Assembly (NCBI RefSeq): GCF_947305105.1
Contig: NZ_CAMZCS010000018.1
Coordinates: forward strand, 1-62,133
DNA from: an uncultured Fibrobacter sp.
Lineage (GTDB): Bacteria > Fibrobacterota > Fibrobacteria > Fibrobacterales > Fibrobacteraceae
Length of the DNA stretch: 62,133 nucleotides
Direction: 5' to 3'
Both the position numbers and the translations under genes were made by a program. The notes beneath the pieces are model-generated. The model was given only the letters and a program-made list of their open reading frames with translations. It searched no databases and was not told the origin of the DNA. Numbering within the stretch: position 1 is the first letter of the stretch; every line of letters begins with the position of its first letter. This document shows, piece after piece, positions 42,885-51,449 of the stretch.

Positions 42885-43522
42885 TGGAAACTCGCGTGCC
42901 GACTCGCGAAGAAATGTTTGCCGCGCTCGAGAAGCGGCAGGGTGCCGATGCCGTGCGCAAGTTGCAGGCGACGATCGTTGCTGTATGCGGGCTGGGCGGG
43001 CTCGGCTCGAATATCGCGATTTCTTTGGCGCGTGCCGGTGTAGGGAAACTTATTCTCGTGGATTTTGACTGTGTCGACGTGACGAACCTGCACCGTCAGC
43101 AATACAAGGCGTGTCAGGTTGGCCTCCCCAAACCCGAAGCTCTGCTTGCGAACTTGAAAGAGATTGCCCCGTACACGGAATACGAAACGCATTTTGAGAA
43201 GGTGACTGCCGAGAATGTGGCAACGCTCCTTGCAAATGCCGATGTGGTTTGCGAGGCGTTCGATAATGCCGAGGCGAAGGCGATGCTTGTGAATGCGGTC
43301 CTCGAGACGATGCCGGACAAGTTCCTGGTGGCGGCTTCCGGGATGGCGGGCTTTGACGGCGGGAATACCATCCGTACCCGTAAGATTACGGACAAATTTT
43401 ACCTCTGCGGCGACGGGGTGAGCGATGTCGCCGACGGAATCGGGCTGGTAGCTCCGCGAGTGATGCTTTGTGCCGCGCACCAGGCCCTTACGGCGGTTCG
43501 GCTGATTCTTGGCATGGATTAG
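42884..43522 (+). CDS. thiF: ThiS adenylyltransferase ThiF
   Basis: A 212-residue E1-like enzyme that adenylates the ThiS C-terminus. The ATP-binding motif is VCGLGGLGSNIAISLARAG, followed by LILVDFDCVDVTNLHRQQYK (Asp and Arg contacts) and VVCEAFDNAEAKAMLV. It is the short ThiF form without the second zinc-Cys pair seen in the longer MoeB type. Coupled to thiS by TGATG. Confidence 0.93.
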   Translation: METRVPTREEMFAALEKRQGADAVRKLQATIVAVCGLGGLGSNIAISLARAGVGKLILVDFDCVDVTNLHRQQYKACQVGLPKPEALLANLKEIAPYTEYETHFEKVTAENVATLLANADVVCEAFDNAEAKAMLVNAVLETMPDKFLVAASGMAGFDGGNTIRTRKITDKFYLCGDGVSDVADGIGLVAPRVMLCAAHQALTAVRLILGMD

Positions 43523-43662
43523 ATAGCCCCGGGGCGGCTTGCTTAAAATAATCTTCCATCTTTCTTATGCGGGTTTGAAAGTCCTTTTTCCGAGTTGACC
43601 GGATTGTTAACAATTTTTATCTTTGGCTACGAAATTATTACAGTAAAGGAGTTCTTTACACT

Positions 43663-45285
43663 ATGTGGAATGAAAAGCATATGACGAAACTGGAAGGTCT
43701 CCTGGCTCAAGCCCAGGCGGCCGGTGGTGCGGCACGTGTCGATAAGCAGCACCAGTCCGGTAAGTTTACTGCACGTGAGCGCATGGAAATGCTGTTTGAT
43801 GCAGGCACCTTTGTGGAAATTGGCGCTCTCCGCAAGTCCAGCAACCGCGTCCTTAAAGAAAGCAAGGTGATTTTGGGCGACGGTGTCGTGACGGGTTATG
43901 GCAAGGTGAATGGCCGCCTTGTTTTTGCTTCTTCTCAAGATTTTACCGTGGGTGGCGGTGCCTTGGGCCAGTGCCACGCCGAAAAGATTTGCCGCGTTTT
44001 GGATATGGCTGTCGAGGCTGGTGCCCCGTTTGTCGCGCTGAACGATAGTGGTGGAGCCCGCATTGACGAAGGCGTGTTCTCGCTCGCCGGTTATAGCGCC
44101 ATCATGGCCCGCAACGTGTGGGCTTCGGGCGTGATTCCCCAGATTGCCGTGATTATGGGCCCCTGCGCTGGCGGTGCCTGCTATTCTCCGGCTCTGAGCG
44201 ACTTTATCTTCATGACCAAGCAGACGAGCCAGATGTTCTTGACCGGCCCGGCTGTGGTGAAGCAGGTGATGGGCGAAAACATTACCGCTGCCGAACTGGG
44301 TGGCGCTCCGGTGCATACCTCCAAGTCTGGCGTGGCGCACTTCATGTACGACGACGACAAGTCCTGCCTCGAAGGCGTGCGCAAGTTGTTGAGCTATTTG
44401 CCGCAGAGCAACCGCAAGGGAACTGCCGAATGCAACTGCAAGCTTGCCGAAGCCGCCAAGAATGATGAAGCGGGCTTCTTCAAGAAGTTGTTCTCCAAGT
44501 CTGAATCGAACGATGTGGCTGCTTCGTTCGACAACAGCGCAACGATCCAGGACATTGTTCCGGATAACTACAAGCAGGCCTACGACGTGAAGTCGGTGAT
44601 TGCCGCCTTTGCCGATGTCGACAGTTTCTTCGAAGTGCAGAGCGACTGGGGCAAGAACGTGGTGATTGGCTTTGCTCGCCTGGACGGTGAAGTTGTTGGT
44701 ATTGTTGCGAACCAGCCCAAGGTGCTCGCGGGTTCCTTGGATGTGGATGGTTCCGACAAGGCTGGCCGTTTCGTGCGCTTCTGCGACGCGTTCAACATTC
44801 CGCTTCTCGCGCTTGTTGACGTTCCGGGGTACATGCCGGGTTCCAAGCAGGAATACTCGGGCATTATCCGCCACGGTGCAAAGCTCCTGTATGCCTTTGC
44901 CGAAGCGACCGTGCCGAAGGTGACGCTCATTCTGCGCAAGGCCTTCGGTGGTGCCTACATCGCCATGAACAGCAAGGACGTGGGTGCCGACTACGTGTTC
45001 GCCCTCCCGATTGCCCAGGTGGCCGTGATGGGTGCCGAAGGTGCCGTGGAAATCATCAACAAGAAGGAAATCGCTGCGGCTCCGGATCCGGTGGCTGCCC
45101 GTGCTCAGTGCATTGCCAAGTACGAAGAAGAACTGATGAACCCCTACGTGGCCGCCTCCATGGGCGTGGTCGACGAGGTCGTCCGTCCTGCCGACGTGCG
45201 CAAGCGCCTGGTGACTGCTTTTGACGCCTTGAAGACCAAGGAACAGAAGAGACACTGGAAAAAGCACGCCAACATCCCGCTGTAA
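43663..45285 (+). CDS. acyl-CoA carboxyltransferase (methylmalonyl-CoA decarboxylase/propionyl-CoA carboxylase beta-type)
   Basis: A 540-residue carboxyltransferase. Domains: N-terminal GKFTARERMEMLFDAGTFVE; the acyl-CoA site LNDSGGARIDEGVFSLAGYS, PQIAVIMGPCAGGACYSPAL; and the biotin half DVPGYMPGSKQEYSGIIRHG, KAFGGAYIAMNSKDVGADYV. In propionate/succinate producers this family is the alpha subunit (mmdA) of a Na+-pumping decarboxylase or the beta subunit of propionyl-CoA carboxylase. No biotin carrier or membrane subunit is nearby, so which one cannot be decided. AAGGAG site upstream; a strong terminator follows. Confidence 0.9.
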   Translation: MWNEKHMTKLEGLLAQAQAAGGAARVDKQHQSGKFTARERMEMLFDAGTFVEIGALRKSSNRVLKESKVILGDGVVTGYGKVNGRLVFASSQDFTVGGGALGQCHAEKICRVLDMAVEAGAPFVALNDSGGARIDEGVFSLAGYSAIMARNVWASGVIPQIAVIMGPCAGGACYSPALSDFIFMTKQTSQMFLTGPAVVKQVMGENITAAELGGAPVHTSKSGVAHFMYDDDKSCLEGVRKLLSYLPQSNRKGTAECNCKLAEAAKNDEAGFFKKLFSKSESNDVAASFDNSATIQDIVPDNYKQAYDVKSVIAAFADVDSFFEVQSDWGKNVVIGFARLDGEVVGIVANQPKVLAGSLDVDGSDKAGRFVRFCDAFNIPLLALVDVPGYMPGSKQEYSGIIRHGAKLLYAFAEATVPKVTLILRKAFGGAYIAMNSKDVGADYVFALPIAQVAVMGAEGAVEIINKKEIAAAPDPVAARAQCIAKYEEELMNPYVAASMGVVDEVVRPADVRKRLVTAFDALKTKEQKRHWKKHANIPL

Positions 45286-45308
45286 TAGCGAAGACGGTGT
45301 TTTGCAAA

Positions 45309-45339
45309 ACTCTCGGCCGCGTTGGCTGGGAGTTTTTTT
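45309..45339 (+). terminator. terminator of the carboxyltransferase gene
   Basis: A 10-bp stem (ACTCTCGGCC with GGCTGGGAGT, two G-T pairs) and a 5-nt loop, followed by seven T. Confidence 0.9.
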
Positions 45340-45475
45340 GTAGAGACTAGAGGCTAGGGGCTAGAGGCTAGTGAATAAGAATCACGCACTTCGTGCGTCA
45401 ATATAAGACGGCGAAGCCGTGATATTTTTCCCTAACCCCTAGATCCTAGCCCCTAACCCCTAATCACTAATTCTA
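45340..45475. repeat. CTAGAGGCTAGGGG repeat nest
   Basis: Alternating GACTAGAGGCTAGGGGCTAG units, small hairpins (CACGCACTTCGTGCGT; CGGCGAAGCCG) and a CCCTAACCCCTAGATCCTAG run, upstream of thiG. The segment GGCGAAGCCGTGATATTTTT followed by CCCTAACCCCTAGA is repeated at about 48335-48370 after thiE. Confidence 0.85.
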
Positions 45476-45508
45476 TATTTACCCCCGAAAAAACATTACG
45501 AAGGCTTT

Positions 45509-46276
45509 ATGGACGACAAATTGGTTATCGGCGGGCATGAATTTACGTCCCGCTTTATCCTGGGCTCGGGAAAATACTCCCTCAAGTTGATTGAAGCTGC
45601 GGTGCGCGATGCGGGGGCACAGATTGTGACCCTGGCGGTGCGCCGTGCGAATACGAAGGACCACGAGAATATCCTTGACTACATTCCGAAGGGTGTGACG
45701 CTGTTGCCGAATACGTCCGGCGCCCGCACCGCCGATGAGGCGGTCCGCATCGCGCGCCTTTCCCGCGAACTCGGCTGCGGTGATTTCGTCAAGATCGAAA
45801 TCATGCGCGACACGAAGTACCTTTTGCCCGATAACTACGAGACCATCAAGGCGACCGAAACCCTCGCGAAGGAGGGTTTCGTGGTGATGCCGTACATGTA
45901 CCCGGATCTGAACGTGGCGCGCGACCTCGCTAACGCGGGTGCCGCAGCCGTGATGCCGCTTGCAGCCCCCATCGGGAGCAACAAGGGCCTTTCCACGCGC
46001 GAGTTCATCCAGATCCTCATCGACGAAATCGACTTGCCAATCATCGTGGATGCGGGTATCGGCAAACCGTCCGAAGCCTGTGCCGCTATGGAAATGGGTG
46101 CCGCCGCTATCATGGCGAACACGGCGCTTGCGACTGCTGGCGACTTGCCGATGATGGCCCAGAGTTTCAAGCTTGCTATCGAGGCGGGTCGCAAGGCCTA
46201 CCTCGCAGGCCTTGGGCGCGTTCTCACGCGCGGGGCTTCCGCCTCCGACCCGCTCACGGGATTCTTGAGAGATTAG
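45509..46276 (+). CDS. thiG: thiazole synthase
   Basis: A 255-residue TIM-barrel enzyme that assembles the thiazole phosphate from DXP, dehydroglycine and ThiS thiocarboxylate. Conserved parts: [60 protein letters not shown] (the Schiff-base Lys near 95), [34 protein letters not shown] and [16 protein letters not shown]. Length normal. First of thiG-thiH-thiE. Confidence 0.96.
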   Translation: MDDKLVIGGHEFTSRFILGSGKYSLKLIEAAVRDAGAQIVTLAVRRANTKDHENILDYIPKGVTLLPNTSGARTADEAVRIARLSRELGCGDFVKIEIMRDTKYLLPDNYETIKATETLAKEGFVVMPYMYPDLNVARDLANAGAAAVMPLAAPIGSNKGLSTREFIQILIDEIDLPIIVDAGIGKPSEACAAMEMGAAAIMANTALATAGDLPMMAQSFKLAIEAGRKAYLAGLGRVLTRGASASDPLTGFLRD

Positions 46277-46359
46277 GAACGAGATTCGACATAAGGTCAC
46301 TGAGCTGGTTGGTGAGCTTGTCGAACTAGCCGAAGTGCTTTGTCGAAGGATCTAATAAA

Positions 46360-47625
46360 ATGAATTCAGAAAGAAAAGACAACAATTACCTGTTCGATTC
46401 CGGAAACCTTTCGGAAGGCGCTCTCGCCAAGAAGCACCGCATAGAGACGGACCCGAGCGCCCGCACGAACATCATGGATTACCTGCCCGGCATGGAAGTC
46501 ATCCAGTCGGACATCGCCGACAAGGTCCTCTCCGAATCCGAGAACTACGATTATTCCAAGTACACCGGCAAGGACGTGAAGCGCGCCCTGGAACATGAAC
46601 GCTGCACGCTCGAAGACTTCAAGGCGCTCCTTTCTCCGGCCGCGGCTCCGTACTTGGAACAGATGGCCGCGAAGGCGAAAATCGAGACGAGCAAGCACTT
46701 CGGCAACAACGTCTATTTCTTCACGCCGCTCTACATTGCGAACTACTGCGAAAATTACTGCGTCTATTGCGGGTTCAACTGCTACAACCATATCAAGCGC
46801 ATGCAGCTCACGATGGAGCAGATTGAGCACGAGATGAAAATCATCGCCGACAGCGGCATGGAAGAAATCCTGATTCTCACCGGCGAAAGCCGCGCCAAAA
46901 GCAGCGTGGAATACATCGGTGAGGCCTGCAAGCTTGCGCGCAAGTATTTCCGCATGGTGGGCGTGGAAGTCTACCCGGTCAATGTCGACGAGTACCGCTA
47001 CCTGCACGAATGCGGCGTGGATTACGTGACCGTCTTCCAGGAAACCTACGACAAGGTGCGTTTCGAAAAGCTCCACCTGCTCGGTCACAAGCGCGTATTC
47101 CCGTACCGCTTCGACTCGCAGGAACGCGCCCTGATGGCGGGCATGCGCGGTGTCGCGTTCTCCGCACTCCTCGGCCTCTCGGACTTCCGCCGCGATGCGC
47201 TTGCATCCGCGTTGCACGTCTACTACTTGCAAAAGAAGTATCCGCACGCCGAGATGAGTCTCAGCTGCCCGAGACTGCGCCCCATCATCAACAACGACAA
47301 GATCGACCCGCTCGACGTTCACGAGAAGGAACTCTGCCAGGTGCTCTGCGCCTATCGCATCTTCCTCCCGTTCGTGGGCATCACGGTCTCGAGCCGCGAA
47401 AGCAAGGAATTCCGCAACGGCATCGTGAAGATTGCGGCAACCAAGGTCTCTGCCGGCGTTTCGACGGGCATTGGCGACCACGAAAGCAAGTACAGCGGTC
47501 ACGATGACGGGGAAGGCGGCGACGAGCAGTTTGAAATTAACGACTCTCGCAGCTTTAACGATATGTACGGCGACATTTCGGGCGAAGGTTTACAGCCCGT
47601 GCTGAACGATTACCTTTACGTGTAG
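46360..47625 (+). CDS. thiH: 2-iminoacetate synthase
   Basis: A 421-residue radical-SAM enzyme that cleaves tyrosine to give dehydroglycine for ThiG. The cluster motif CENYCVYC lies at 130-137 (CxxxCxxC). MQLTMEQIEHEMKIIADSGM, LILTGESRAKSSVEYIGEAC and the C-terminal SRESKEFRNGIVKIAATKVS are family-typical; the C-terminal part ends DGEGGDEQFEINDSRSFNDM. Ends 9 bp before thiE. Confidence 0.95.
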   Translation: MNSERKDNNYLFDSGNLSEGALAKKHRIETDPSARTNIMDYLPGMEVIQSDIADKVLSESENYDYSKYTGKDVKRALEHERCTLEDFKALLSPAAAPYLEQMAAKAKIETSKHFGNNVYFFTPLYIANYCENYCVYCGFNCYNHIKRMQLTMEQIEHEMKIIADSGMEEILILTGESRAKSSVEYIGEACKLARKYFRMVGVEVYPVNVDEYRYLHECGVDYVTVFQETYDKVRFEKLHLLGHKRVFPYRFDSQERALMAGMRGVAFSALLGLSDFRRDALASALHVYYLQKKYPHAEMSLSCPRLRPIINNDKIDPLDVHEKELCQVLCAYRIFLPFVGITVSSRESKEFRNGIVKIAATKVSAGVSTGIGDHESKYSGHDDGEGGDEQFEINDSRSFNDMYGDISGEGLQPVLNDYLYV

Positions 47626-47634
47626 GACTTACTT

Positions 47635-48264
47635 ATGCGCAAAAATCTCGATATGACGCTTTACTTTATCACCGACAGCACTTGCGTTCCCGAAGAACGC
47701 TTCTTGCCCGTGGTGGAGGCGGCCTGCAAGGGCGGCGCGACGATTATCCAGCTGCGCGAAAAGGACAAGTCTACACGGGAGTACATGCGGCTTGCAACGG
47801 CGACGCACGAAATTACCGCCCGTTATGGAATCCCGCTGATTATCGACGACCGCGTGGACGTGGCGCTTGCCATCGGAGCGGAAGGCGTACATGTGGGGCA
47901 GAGCGACATGCCTGCGCATCTGGCTCGCAAATTGATGGGCGATGACAAAATCGTGGGTGTTACGGCCAAGACGGTGCCGCAGGCGCTCGAAGCTTACGAG
48001 CAGGGTGCTGATTACTTGGGCTGCGGTGCGATTTACCCTACGACGACTCACGTAAATACGGTCATTACCCCGGTAGAAACGCTCAAGGACGTTGTGAAGG
48101 CCGTGCCCATTCCCGTCAACGCCATCGGCGGGCTCAACAAGGACAACATCTTTGTGCTGAAGGGTTCCGGCATCGCGGGAATCTGCGTTGTCTCCGCAAT
48201 TATGAAGGTGGCCGACCCCGAGACTGCTACACGCGAACTCAAGCAAGCGTTTAGGGAATTATAA
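47635..48264 (+). CDS. thiE: thiamine phosphate synthase
   Basis: A 209-residue enzyme joining the thiazole and pyrimidine moieties. Motifs: MTLYFITDSTCVPEERFLPV, GATIIQLREKDKSTREYMRL, PLIIDDRVDVALAIGAEGVH, VGQSDMPAHLARKLMG, GADYLGCGAIYPTTTH and VNAIGGLNKDNIF. Normal length. Completes the thiG-H-E group; no thiC or thiD is in the window, so the pyrimidine half must come from elsewhere. Confidence 0.95.
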   Translation: MRKNLDMTLYFITDSTCVPEERFLPVVEAACKGGATIIQLREKDKSTREYMRLATATHEITARYGIPLIIDDRVDVALAIGAEGVHVGQSDMPAHLARKLMGDDKIVGVTAKTVPQALEAYEQGADYLGCGAIYPTTTHVNTVITPVETLKDVVKAVPIPVNAIGGLNKDNIFVLKGSGIAGICVVSAIMKVADPETATRELKQAFREL

Positions 48265-48284
48265 CCCCTAACCATCAACAACTA

Positions 48285-48395
48285 ACTAATAAGAGACTAG
48301 AGAATAGAGGCTAGGGGCTAGAGTAGATAATCGCGGCGAAGCCGTGATATTTTTCCCTAACCCCTAGATTCTAACCTCTAGATCCTAACCCCTAC
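48285..48395. repeat. CTAGGGGCTAGAG repeat nest
   Basis: Same family as 45340-45475: AGACTAGAGAATAGAGGCTA units, CGGCGAAGCCG hairpin and CCCTAACCCCTAGATTCTAA, between thiE and the convergent peptidase gene. Confidence 0.85.
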
Positions 48396-49385
48396 TTAAT
48401 TTTTACTTCCGTGCAGTTTCAACCCGATTCGGAGCGGGGCGTCTTTATTGAGATTGTTGATTCTGCAGAGCGACTCAACAGAAATATTGAACCAGTTGGC
48501 GATATCCCCGAGGGTGTCGCCTTTCTTGACCACGTAATAATTGTATTTCTTGAGTTTGTTCTGAATGTTCCGGTGGGCGATAGTGGCTTTTTTTATCGAG
48601 AACTTTTCTACGCCTTTTTTCAAGGACCAATGCGGAAAGTCGATGACGGTGGCGGGATCAATGTTGACTTCGCCATAACGGATTTCAAAGTGGAGATGCG
48701 CCGACGAGGATTTGCCTGTGCTGCCCGCCAATCCGACGATATCTCCGGGATAGACGTAATCATCGACTTTCTGCAATCTTTCGGACAAATGCCCGTAAAG
48801 TGTTTGGAGCCCGTTCTCGTGCTCCACGATGATGTAGTGCCCGTATCCGCCCGCATTGTACCTCGACATGATGACTCTGCCCGGCAGTGCAGCAACGACA
48901 GGTTCGTTCTTGATTACGTTCACGTCGACACCCCTGTGCAGGCGGTGGTCGCGGATTCCGTAGGGGGAGCCGACTAGAGCCTCGTGCGTGATAGGCACGA
49001 GCATCTTGGAAAGGTCCAGGTAAATGTCTATGGGTTTCTTTTTTTGTTCGACCTTGGGTGCGGCTGGACGCTTTTCTCCGACGACTTCGTACTTGACTCC
49101 CTTCTTTTCCATGAGGATGGCCTTGGTGAAGGCCTTGGGGTCATTCGCGTCGATCAGGACCTTGTCCGAACCCTTGCTGCTTTTTTTGCCTTTGCTCTTT
49201 GCCGGTTTGGATTTTTTTGCGGGCTTCTTCTTTGCTGCGTTCTTGCCCTTTTCTTGGACTGAACTCTTTTCGTCCTTCTTTGCTCCGGTAGTTGCCGCTG
49301 CTTCGGCGGGCGTGGCTATGCACGCTAGCGAAAGCACTATGGGGGCGAGAATGCTGCCCAGGGCTACTTTCCGGAAAAACTGCAC
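48396..49385 (-). CDS. secreted M23 metallopeptidase with LysM domain
   Basis: A 329-residue peptidoglycan hydrolase. The start is the GTG at 49385, six bases after AGGAG; it directly precedes a signal peptide (FFRKVALGSILAPIVLSLAC ending PAEA). A Lys-rich segment (about 45-75, KKKPAKKSKPAKSKGKKS) comes next. The M23 domain has LHRGVDVN, YGHYIIVEHENGLQTLYGHL and SAHLHFEIRYG zinc ligands. A C-terminal LysM follows (YYVVKKGDTLGDIANWFNIS and VESLCRINNL). It cuts or remodels the cell wall. A neighbouring DUF486 gene ends 16 bp upstream. Confidence 0.93.
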   Translation of the reverse strand: MQFFRKVALGSILAPIVLSLACIATPAEAAATTGAKKDEKSSVQEKGKNAAKKKPAKKSKPAKSKGKKSSKGSDKVLIDANDPKAFTKAILMEKKGVKYEVVGEKRPAAPKVEQKKKPIDIYLDLSKMLVPITHEALVGSPYGIRDHRLHRGVDVNVIKNEPVVAALPGRVIMSRYNAGGYGHYIIVEHENGLQTLYGHLSERLQKVDDYVYPGDIVGLAGSTGKSSSAHLHFEIRYGEVNIDPATVIDFPHWSLKKGVEKFSIKKATIAHRNIQNKLKKYNYYVVKKGDTLGDIANWFNISVESLCRINNLNKDAPLRIGLKLHGSKN

Positions 49386-49401
49386 GGTAAACTCCTGCGG
49401 G

Positions 49402-49773
49402 CTACCTGAGGAATGCGAAGAACACCGCGGCGACAATCAGTACGAAGGCGACGATGTGGTTCCACTGGAGCGCTTCGTTGTTGAATACCGTGGTCGCGAT
49501 GACCGTGAATACGGTGATGGAGATGGCTTCCTGGATGACCTTGAGCTGCATGAGGCTGAACGGCCCGCCATTGATGCGGCTGCCGATGGTGTTGGCCGGG
49601 ATCATGAAGAAGTACTCAATGAGTGCCACGCCCCACGACGCGAGAATCACGAGGATGAGCGGCCAGTCGGTGCTGATGTGCATTTCCTTCAGCTTGAGGT
49701 TGCCGTACCAGGCGGCGGTCATGAACACGTTGCTGATGATGAGGAGGAGGATGGTAAAAATTCCGGCTTTCAT
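49402..49773 (-). CDS. DUF486 (DMT-like) small membrane protein
   Basis: A 123-residue protein with four transmembrane helices (FTILLLIISNVFMTAAWYGN, PLILVILASWGVALIEYFFM, ITVFTVIATTVF, IVAFVLIVAAVFFAFLR) and the family segments PANTIGSRINGGPFSLMQLK and VIQEAISI. DUF486 proteins resemble half-size drug/metabolite transporters; substrate unknown. Confidence 0.88.
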   Translation of the reverse strand: MKAGIFTILLLIISNVFMTAAWYGNLKLKEMHISTDWPLILVILASWGVALIEYFFMIPANTIGSRINGGPFSLMQLKVIQEAISITVFTVIATTVFNNEALQWNHIVAFVLIVAAVFFAFLR

Positions 49774-49812
49774 AAGTTTAGGGTTTAGGGGCTAGGATTT
49801 AGAATCTAGTGG

Positions 49813-50475
49813 TTAAACTGTGTCATGCCCGCCTTGACGGGCATCTCCTTTTGTTTCTCGAGCCTCGGGCCTGGAGCCTCTCTCGTCTTTCGTCTGTAGG
49901 CCCGTAGGGCCGTTCTCTCGTCTGAGTCGGTACGGCTTTCCCGTGCTCATCTGGTAGGCGAGGCGGGCGCGGACTTGTTCCAAATATTGGATGTACTTTT
50001 CGCTCTGGTAATCGCGGTAGGTCCAGTCGAAGGCGTGGAAGTGCCCGTCCTGGAAGTAAAGCGTCGGCTCCACGAAGATCCCGCGCTGCATGTACACGCG
50101 CTGGCGCTGGTCCTTGGTGGTGGCGAGGAAAAACTGCCCGAGTGTCATGTAGCCCGGGTCGAGGTTCACGGGCCGCAACCCCGGAGTGCCGTTCTTTTCG
50201 GCGATTTCGAGCTCGATATCGTTTGTCCAGAGCTTGATGTCTACGATGGTTTCGCGTTCCACCAGGTTCTCGTAGCTGAAGAACGCGCGGACGGGGGCGC
50301 TGCCGATTTCGTCAACGTAGTAGTTGGTGAACGTAAAGGGGAATGGGGCTAGGTTCAGGTCTTCGGGGCCGAACTTTTCGCACAAAGTCTCCCGTACCGA
50401 TTCGACCGCTTGCGAATCTTTTGCGAGGATGCCCACGATAATCTTGACCTTGGCCGGTGTCCTGAGTTCGCCCAT
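49813..50475 (-). CDS. DUF4416 family protein with repeat-derived tail
   Basis: A 220-residue protein whose first 185 residues match DUF4416 as I know it: GELRTPAKVKIIVGILAKDS, PFPFTFTNYYVDEIGSAPVR, NLDPGYMTLGQFFLATTKDQ, GIFVEPTLYFQDGHFHAFDW. Function unknown. The last 35 residues (RENGPTGLQTKDERGSRPEA, RETKGDARQGG) are encoded by intergenic repeat families (CTCTCGTC, GCCCGCCTTGACGGGCAT), so the original stop seems to have been lost into a repeat. The start is only 26 bp from the divergent glutaminyl cyclase gene. Confidence 0.82.
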   Translation of the reverse strand: MGELRTPAKVKIIVGILAKDSQAVESVRETLCEKFGPEDLNLAPFPFTFTNYYVDEIGSAPVRAFFSYENLVERETIVDIKLWTNDIELEIAEKNGTPGLRPVNLDPGYMTLGQFFLATTKDQRQRVYMQRGIFVEPTLYFQDGHFHAFDWTYRDYQSEKYIQYLEQVRARLAYQMSTGKPYRLRRENGPTGLQTKDERGSRPEARETKGDARQGGHDTV

Positions 50476-50501
50476 GCCAAGTAATTTAGTAATTTTACGC
50501 C

Positions 50502-51305
50502 ATGAGCATTTTCAACCGAAGTTTTCTTTTGGTGATAAGATCCCTGAGCCTGCCGAAGGGATCCTCTCTCATCTCTCGTCTCCTGCCTCTCGTCTTCCTT
50601 CTCTCGTCTCTCGTATTTGCCGAAACCCCGCGCGTTGTGCCGACCATTGTGGATTCCGTTTCGCACGAGACGTCCCATTTTACGCAAGGCCTTTTCTTTG
50701 ACGGTTCCGATTTGATCGAAAGTACGGGCCAGTATGGCGGCTCGGGACTTTACCGCCGCACGCTCGAAGGGAAAATCCTCGATTCCGCACGCCTTGTTGA
50801 ACGCTATTTCGGCGAGGGTTCCGTGGCCGTGGGGGAGGACATCTTCTACCTCACTTGGAAATCGAAAAAAGCGTTTATCTACAATCGCAAGCCGTTCAAG
50901 GCGAAGGGCGAGTTCCGCATCCCGACAGAAGGATGGGGGCTTACGTATTGGCACGACGCCCTGCTCATGAGTAACGGTTCGGATGAACTTTTGAAAATCG
51001 CCCTGGGAGCATTCAACGTCATCGGAACAATCCATGTGACCGATGAAGGTAGGCCTGTGCCTATGCTCAACGAATTGGAAGTGGTCGGGAACACGCTTTA
51101 CGCCAACATCTGGCAGACGGCGCTAATCGCCGTCATCGAACTCCCCAGCGGCAAGGTTGTCAAGTACCTGGATTTCTCCGCCAAGGCCAAGGACGTGAAA
51201 AAACGCTATCCCTCCGCCGACGTGCTGAACGGAATCGCCTACGACGGCAAGAACCTGTGGGTCACAGGGAAAAACTGGCCGCAGATCTACAAGATCAAGT
51301 TTTAG
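50502..51305 (+). CDS. glutaminyl-peptide cyclotransferase (beta-propeller type), exported
   Basis: A 267-residue enzyme that would form N-terminal pyroglutamate on secreted proteins. The domain begins VVPTIVDSVSHETSHFTQGL, with ESTGQYGGSGLYRR, FGEGSVAVGEDIFYLTWKSK, YWHDALLMSNGSDELLKI, LNELEVVGNTLYANIWQT and LNGIAYDGKNLWVTGKNWPQ, all typical of PF05096-type enzymes. The signal peptide core (LISRLLPLVFLLSSLVFA) is encoded by tandem CTCTCGTCTC repeat units that are intergenic elsewhere. Divergent from DUF4416. Exported Fibrobacter proteins with N-terminal Gln are possible substrates. Confidence 0.9.
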   Translation: MSIFNRSFLLVIRSLSLPKGSSLISRLLPLVFLLSSLVFAETPRVVPTIVDSVSHETSHFTQGLFFDGSDLIESTGQYGGSGLYRRTLEGKILDSARLVERYFGEGSVAVGEDIFYLTWKSKKAFIYNRKPFKAKGEFRIPTEGWGLTYWHDALLMSNGSDELLKIALGAFNVIGTIHVTDEGRPVPMLNELEVVGNTLYANIWQTALIAVIELPSGKVVKYLDFSAKAKDVKKRYPSADVLNGIAYDGKNLWVTGKNWPQIYKIKF

Positions 51306-51348
51306 AAAATTTTAAAGACAAAATTGGCTGTAAGCAACCTCCCCACAA

Positions 51349-51383
51349 TGTCATTGCGAGGGACGAACAGTCCCGAAGCAATC
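51349..51383. repeat. TGTCATTGCGAGGG...GAAGCAATC palindromic repeat
   Basis: TGTCATTGCGAGGGACGAAC followed by AGTCCCGAAGCAATC, an imperfect inverted repeat of the family described at 25964-25992. Confidence 0.85.
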
Positions 51384-51449
51384 TATTCAGGTTGACGATG
51401 CGTTGAAGAAAGTGTAGATTTCCCAAATGAATGTCACCAAGGGGGTATC

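Noticed and set aside
45340-45508. TPP riboswitch before thiG
   Set aside because: The spacer is made of CTAG-type repeats; no CTGAGA or other THI-box consensus could be found. The region before thiS also lacks it.
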